DNA from: an uncultured Asticcacaulis sp. | GTDB taxonomy: Bacteria; Pseudomonadota; Alphaproteobacteria; Caulobacterales; Caulobacteraceae | Direction: 5' to 3' | Length of the DNA: 6,802 bases | NCBI GenBank assembly: GCA_946480525.1 | Contig: CAMLLA010000231.1 | Span: 1-6,802, forward strand | Part shown: one piece after another, positions 4,481 to 6,802 of the stretch | Layout of the letters: each line of letters starts with the position of its first letter | Numbering within the stretch: the first letter of the stretch is position 1 | Notes under the pieces: generated by a model | Told to the model about the DNA's origin: nothing | Database searches by the model: none | What the model saw: the letters and a program-made list of their open reading frames with translations, nothing else | Made by a program: the position numbers and the translations under genes

Positions 4481-6077
4481 AGTACAGATCGCCGGCGGTA
4501 ACCGTCGTTCCGCTGACGATGGCGATCTCGAAGGCGGCGCCGGCGCCATTACCGTCGGCATCCCAGTAAAGACGGTCCGTGGCGTCGTTCCAGATGAACT
4601 GGGCACCCGCTCCAACGGCCGTGGTGCCGACCGTAAATTCCGCCGCCGTCAGGACATGACCGGCCGCGAAGCCATAGTCAGCGCCGGTAAAGACCAGCCG
4701 GTCGATGGCATGATGGAAGTCGAGCACGTGGTCATGGCCGTTGACGGCCGTAGATGAGAAGACGAAATCGTCAACACCGGTCCCGCCCAGCATGCGGTCC
4801 TGGCCGTGGCCGCCAATCAGGGTGTCGTTACCGTCGCCCCCCGACAGGCTGTCGTGGTCATTGCCGCCGTCCAGCAGGTCGTTGCCGCCCCAGCCGACCA
4901 GGGTGTCCTTGCCGAGCCCACCGGAAAGCGCATTGTTGCCGGCATTGCCATTGATATTGTTGTTCAGGCCATTGCCCGTTCCGCTGATATCGGCCGTGCC
5001 GGTCAGATACAGATGTTCGACATGGGGCGTCAGCGCGAAGTCGATCGACGACTTGACCGTGTCGATGCCTTCATCGAGGTTTTCGTAGACCCGGTCGCCG
5101 ATGTGGTCGACGACATAGGTATCGTTACCCGTGCCGCCGGTCATCTGGTCGTTGTCGGCGCCGCCGTCCAGAATGTCATTGCCTTCGCCGCCGAACAGGC
5201 TGTCCCAGCGCTCGCCGCCGTTCAGCCCATCGTCGCCTTCGCCGCCTTCGAGCCGGTCGGAACCTTCATTGCCCGCCAGGAAATCGTTGCCGCTTCCGCC
5301 TTCCAGGACGTCGGCGCCCAGGCCGCCGACCAGCTTGTCGTCACCACCCATACCCTGAAGCGTATCCTGGCCGTCGGCGCCCGACAGGGTGTTGCTGCCG
5401 GCATTACCCGTCAGCCGGTTGGCCAGGGCATTGCCATAGGCAGAGTTATCGTCCTTGCCCAGCAGGAAGACGGCCTCGACATTGGCGGCGGCCTTCAGGC
5501 TGATGTAGGTCAGGACGGTGTCAAAACCTTCATCGGCGCTCTCCACGACCTGATCGGCGGCATTGTCGACATAATAGACGTCGTTGCCACGGCCGCCGTA
5601 CATCTGGTCGGCATCGACACCGCCATCCATGACGTCATTGCCGTCTTCGCCGAAAAGCCGGTCGGCACCGGCGCCACCGCCGAAACTGTCATTGCCATTG
5701 CCGCCCCACAGTGTGTTGGCGCCGGCATTGCCCACCATCACATTGTTAAGGCTGTTGCCGCGACCGGCCAGGTCGGCTGTCCCCGTCAGGAACAGGCCTT
5801 CGACATGGGCGTTCAGGTCCCAGCTGATCGAGGCCACGACCGTGTCAAAGCCTTCATTGATATTTTCATGAACGCGGTCGCCGACATGATCGACATAATA
5901 GGTGTCGTTTCCGTCACCGCCGTACATCTGGTCGTTGTCCAGGCCGCCGTCGAGCACATCGTCGCCGTCGCCGCCCACCAGCGTGTCCCACCGCGCGCCG
6001 CCACTCAGCGTATCATTATCGACATCTCCCACAAGACTGTCGGAGCCCATGCCGCCATTGAGGACCAGAGATGCCAT
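4473..6077 (-). CDS. RTX calcium-binding protein, probable type I secretion substrate, 534 residues
   Basis: The protein is packed with GGxGxDxUx-type nonapeptides, which form calcium-binding beta-rolls outside the cell. Runs lie at about residues 20-56, 123-165, 223-318 and 378-435. Between them, a 60-70 residue module (YxVDxxxDxVxE..EGxDTV....VExLxLxGTAD..GxGNxLNN) occurs three times. The C-terminal 100 residues (432-534) contain DFVFSS, HVLDFHHAIDRLVF and a hydrophobic end (DLYFI), as in substrates of ABC-type (TolC-dependent) secretion, where an uncleaved C-terminal signal is read. There is no N-terminal signal peptide, no cysteine and few lysines; the protein is very acidic. No protease, lipase or toxin domain is present, so it may be a structural or adhesive surface protein. 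AAGGAA lies shortly upstream of the ATG at 6077. No transporter gene is in the window. Confidence 0.93.
   Translation of the reverse strand: MASLVLNGGMGSDSLVGDVDNDTLSGGARWDTLVGGDGDDVLDGGLDNDQMYGGDGNDTYYVDHVGDRVHENINEGFDTVVASISWDLNAHVEGLFLTGTADLAGRGNSLNNVMVGNAGANTLWGGNGNDSFGGGAGADRLFGEDGNDVMDGGVDADQMYGGRGNDVYYVDNAADQVVESADEGFDTVLTYISLKAAANVEAVFLLGKDDNSAYGNALANRLTGNAGSNTLSGADGQDTLQGMGGDDKLVGGLGADVLEGGSGNDFLAGNEGSDRLEGGEGDDGLNGGERWDSLFGGEGNDILDGGADNDQMTGGTGNDTYVVDHIGDRVYENLDEGIDTVKSSIDFALTPHVEHLYLTGTADISGTGNGLNNNINGNAGNNALSGGLGKDTLVGWGGNDLLDGGNDHDSLSGGDGNDTLIGGHGQDRMLGGTGVDDFVFSSTAVNGHDHVLDFHHAIDRLVFTGADYGFAAGHVLTAAEFTVGTTAVGAGAQFIWNDATDRLYWDADGNGAGAAFEIAIVSGTTVTAGDLYFI
4920..5120 (-). repeat. 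RTX linker module, copy 3
   Basis: Residues 320-386 of the RTX protein. This copy reads TYVVDHIGDRVYENLDEGID at its start and continues to VEHLYLTGTADISGTGNGLNN and NGNAGNNALSGG. It is close to copy 1 (5703-5903) and is the one most like the module common in alphaproteobacterial RTX proteins. Confidence 0.75.
5379..5579 (-). repeat. RTX linker module, copy 2 (most diverged)
   Basis: Residues 167-233 of the RTX protein. It keeps YYVD, EGFDTV and GNAGSNTLSG, but reads YISLKAAANVEAVFLLGKDD where copies 1 and 3 have SWDLNAHVEGLFLTGTAD-like text. It also lacks the RWD block found upstream of copies 1 and 3. Confidence 0.7.
5703..5903 (-). repeat. RTX linker module, copy 1
   Basis: Residues 59-125 of the RTX protein, including DHVGDRVHENINEGFDTV, VEGLFLTGTADLAGRGNSLN and GNAGANTLWGG. 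Like copy 3 it is preceded by a block of the form GGxRWDxLxGGxGxDxLDGG (residues 26-45; matching block at 287-306). This suggests duplication of a larger unit. Confidence 0.75.
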
Positions 6078-6098
6078 AACGTGTTTCCTTTCGAGGAT

Positions 6099-6115
6099 TG
6101 CGCAGCCAATGCGCA
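6099..6115. promoter_or_regulatory. TGCGCA pair in the leader of the RTX gene
   Basis: Two copies of the self-complementary TGCGCA (6099-6104 and 6110-6115) lie 11 bases apart, about one helical turn, 22-38 bases ahead of the RTX start. They could form a six-base-pair hairpin in the mRNA or a tandem operator. Which, if either, cannot be told from sequence. Confidence 0.3.
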
Positions 6116-6133
6116 GGCCCCGCTTTCAGGATT

Positions 6134-6153
6134 CGTGCCAGTACAGCGTGCCA
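6134..6153. repeat. CGTGCCA direct repeat upstream of the RTX gene
   Basis: CGTGCCA occurs at 6134-6140 and 6147-6153 (13-base period), reading TGGCACG twice toward the RTX gene. TGGCAC resembles a sigma54 -24 element, but neither copy has the required GC-type -12 element at the right distance. It may be an activator site or chance. Confidence 0.25.
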
Positions 6154-6288
6154 ACCGTCAGCCTAGCAGCCCACCATTCCGGTGCAGCACAATTCATCTC
6201 CTGGGTGTTCCCCTTGAACAGGCGGCGATCCCGCATGCCCCTGACGGGTAACCGAAGTTTAAACCGCGTCTGGTAGTCTGGAGGACTT

Positions 6289-6447
6289 ATGAGGCAATCC
6301 GCCTCCTGTTTCAGAGTCCAGGCATATGGCCACTGCTCCGCAGAAGCTTCAGGCGTACGATACAACCGCCGCGCGGCAATCCGCTCCTCTCGCTGCCGGC
6401 GACGACGATGCGGCCCGCCGCGCCTTCCTGCGCATGGTCAGCCATGA
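6289..6447 (+). CDS. Overlapping out-of-frame ORF with strong ribosome-binding site, 52 codons
   Basis: GGAGG (6280-6284) is followed four bases later by an ATG at 6289, the best translation start near the right edge. This frame reads MRQSASCFRVQAYGHCSAEA, then a run rich in Arg, Cys and Pro, and stops at 6445-6447 inside the kinase gene. The composition is that of a shadow frame over a GC-rich gene, so a functional protein is unlikely. The start signal may instead feed the kinase by coupling or frameshifting. Confidence 0.2.
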   Translation: MRQSASCFRVQAYGHCSAEASGVRYNRRAAIRSSRCRRRRCGPPRLPAHGQP

Positions 6448-6802
6448 ACTGCGGACCCCCCTGAACTCGATCATCGGCTTTTCCGAAATCCTGCATCAGC
6501 AGCTTTACGGACCGCTCGGCGCGCCGAACTACGTCGAATATGCCGGCATAATCCAGGACAGCGGCAAGAAACTGCTGGCCCTGTTCAACAGCTTTATCGA
6601 AATCGTCCGGCTGGAAGGCGGCGGCGACCTCAAACCCCAGCCGAACAGCGTGCTGGCGGCTTTCGAGGACGGCGTAGCCAAGGTGCGCAGCCTGGCGTCG
6701 GCGCGCGGCGTTTACCTGAACATCCGCTTGCTGGACGAGAATCTCGAGGCCCAGTTCGACCCCCGCGGCCTTTCCTCATGCCTGGATCAGTTGCTGCACA
6801 AC
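6326..6802 (+). CDS. Sensor-less histidine kinase, N-terminal part, cut by right edge
   Basis: 159 codons are visible. After about 30 polar residues comes the dimerisation and phosphoacceptor (HisKA) domain with H-box FLRMVSHELRTPLNSIIGFS (34-53); H40 is the predicted phosphorylated histidine. The helix pair runs to about residue 97. The HATPase_c domain begins near 105, and LDQLLHN (153-159) at the window edge is the start of the N-box that binds ATP. There is no membrane helix and no room for a PAS, GAF or periplasmic sensor domain before the H-box. The kinase is therefore probably cytoplasmic and driven by a partner or by C-terminal domains beyond the edge. The ATG at 6326 is the only start in frame after a stop at 6290-6292; its ribosome-binding site is weak (AGAG or CAGG). 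It is divergent from the RTX gene. H-box wording is typical of alphaproteobacterial kinases. Confidence 0.92.
   Translation, partial: MATAPQKLQAYDTTAARQSAPLAAGDDDAARRAFLRMVSHELRTPLNSIIGFSEILHQQLYGPLGAPNYVEYAGIIQDSGKKLLALFNSFIEIVRLEGGGDLKPQPNSVLAAFEDGVAKVRSLASARGVYLNIRLLDENLEAQFDPRGLSSCLDQLLHN

Noticed and set aside
6131..6160. Sigma54 promoter for the RTX gene from TGGCACG on the minus strand
   Set aside because: Neither TGGCACG copy has the GC of the -12 element at the required spacing.
4806..6251. A 481-codon plus-strand open frame antisense to the RTX gene
   Set aside because: Long stop-free antisense frames are expected over Gly/Asp-rich repeats (GGC, GAC, AAC codons). The translation is a monotonous V/A/I/D pattern with no domain and no ribosome-binding site; the RTX reading is unmistakable.
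6126..6365. A 79-codon minus-strand frame between the kinase and RTX genes
   Set aside because: Its ATG lies inside the kinase coding region with no Shine-Dalgarno, and the product has no recognisable features. It overlaps the likely divergent promoter region.
1..6802. CRISPR arrays, tRNA genes, insertion sequences, phage or defence genes
   Set aside because: I looked on both strands and saw no regularly spaced repeats, cloverleaf-like sequence, transposase or terminal inverted repeats. The only tandem structure is the protein-level RTX repeat.

Overview
The window looks like chromosomal DNA of a GC-rich alphaproteobacterium. The evidence is the strong G/C third-position bias of the larger genes, an alphaproteobacterial-style HisKA kinase, a HAMP-linked chemoreceptor, and above all a small RNA gene whose sequence fits the alphaproteobacterial MmgR/suhB (alpha-r8) family. 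No genus can be named from sequence alone. There are no tRNA or rRNA genes, CRISPR arrays, insertion sequences or phage genes.

Layout. Bases 1-299 (minus) hold the N-terminal third or less of a release factor 3 GTPase (prfC), which runs off the left edge. Bases 300-1145 are gene-poor: a doubtful 50-codon ORF (plus), a more convincing 78-codon orphan gene (minus) with a textbook Shine-Dalgarno, and a leader region. Bases 1146-1619 encode a soluble 157-residue protein, possibly SpoIIAA/STAS-like. A MAPEG-family membrane protein follows (1726-2157). Convergent with it lies the MmgR-like sRNA (about 2263 to 2179, minus strand), with its own sigma70-type promoter, three hairpins, the decamer UUUCCUCCCU and a hairpin-plus-U8 terminator. 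Divergent from the sRNA is a complete 560-residue methyl-accepting chemotaxis protein (2526-4208), followed by an orphan 60-residue ORF (4298-4480). That ORF overlaps tail to tail with a 534-residue RTX calcium-binding protein (4473-6077, minus), which has a C-terminal domain typical of type I secretion substrates. The right edge holds the start of a histidine kinase that has no N-terminal sensor domain (6326 onward).

How they relate. This is a patchwork of mostly single-gene units in alternating orientation, not one operon. Several units concern sensing and surface functions (chemoreceptor, kinase, secreted RTX protein), but nothing here proves that they work together. The best regulatory content is the 368-base gap between the MAPEG gene and the chemoreceptor. 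Its sRNA family is known in Sinorhizobium meliloti to limit polyhydroxybutyrate storage, and its promoter here carries an inverted repeat and a near match to the TGC-type operator described for PHB regulators of the PhaR family. A second recurring theme is that three genes (1146, 2526, 6326) are each preceded by a short ORF with a better or comparable ribosome-binding site.

I do not see a clearly new defence, mobile or biosynthetic system. The findings are individual regulatory or structural oddities.
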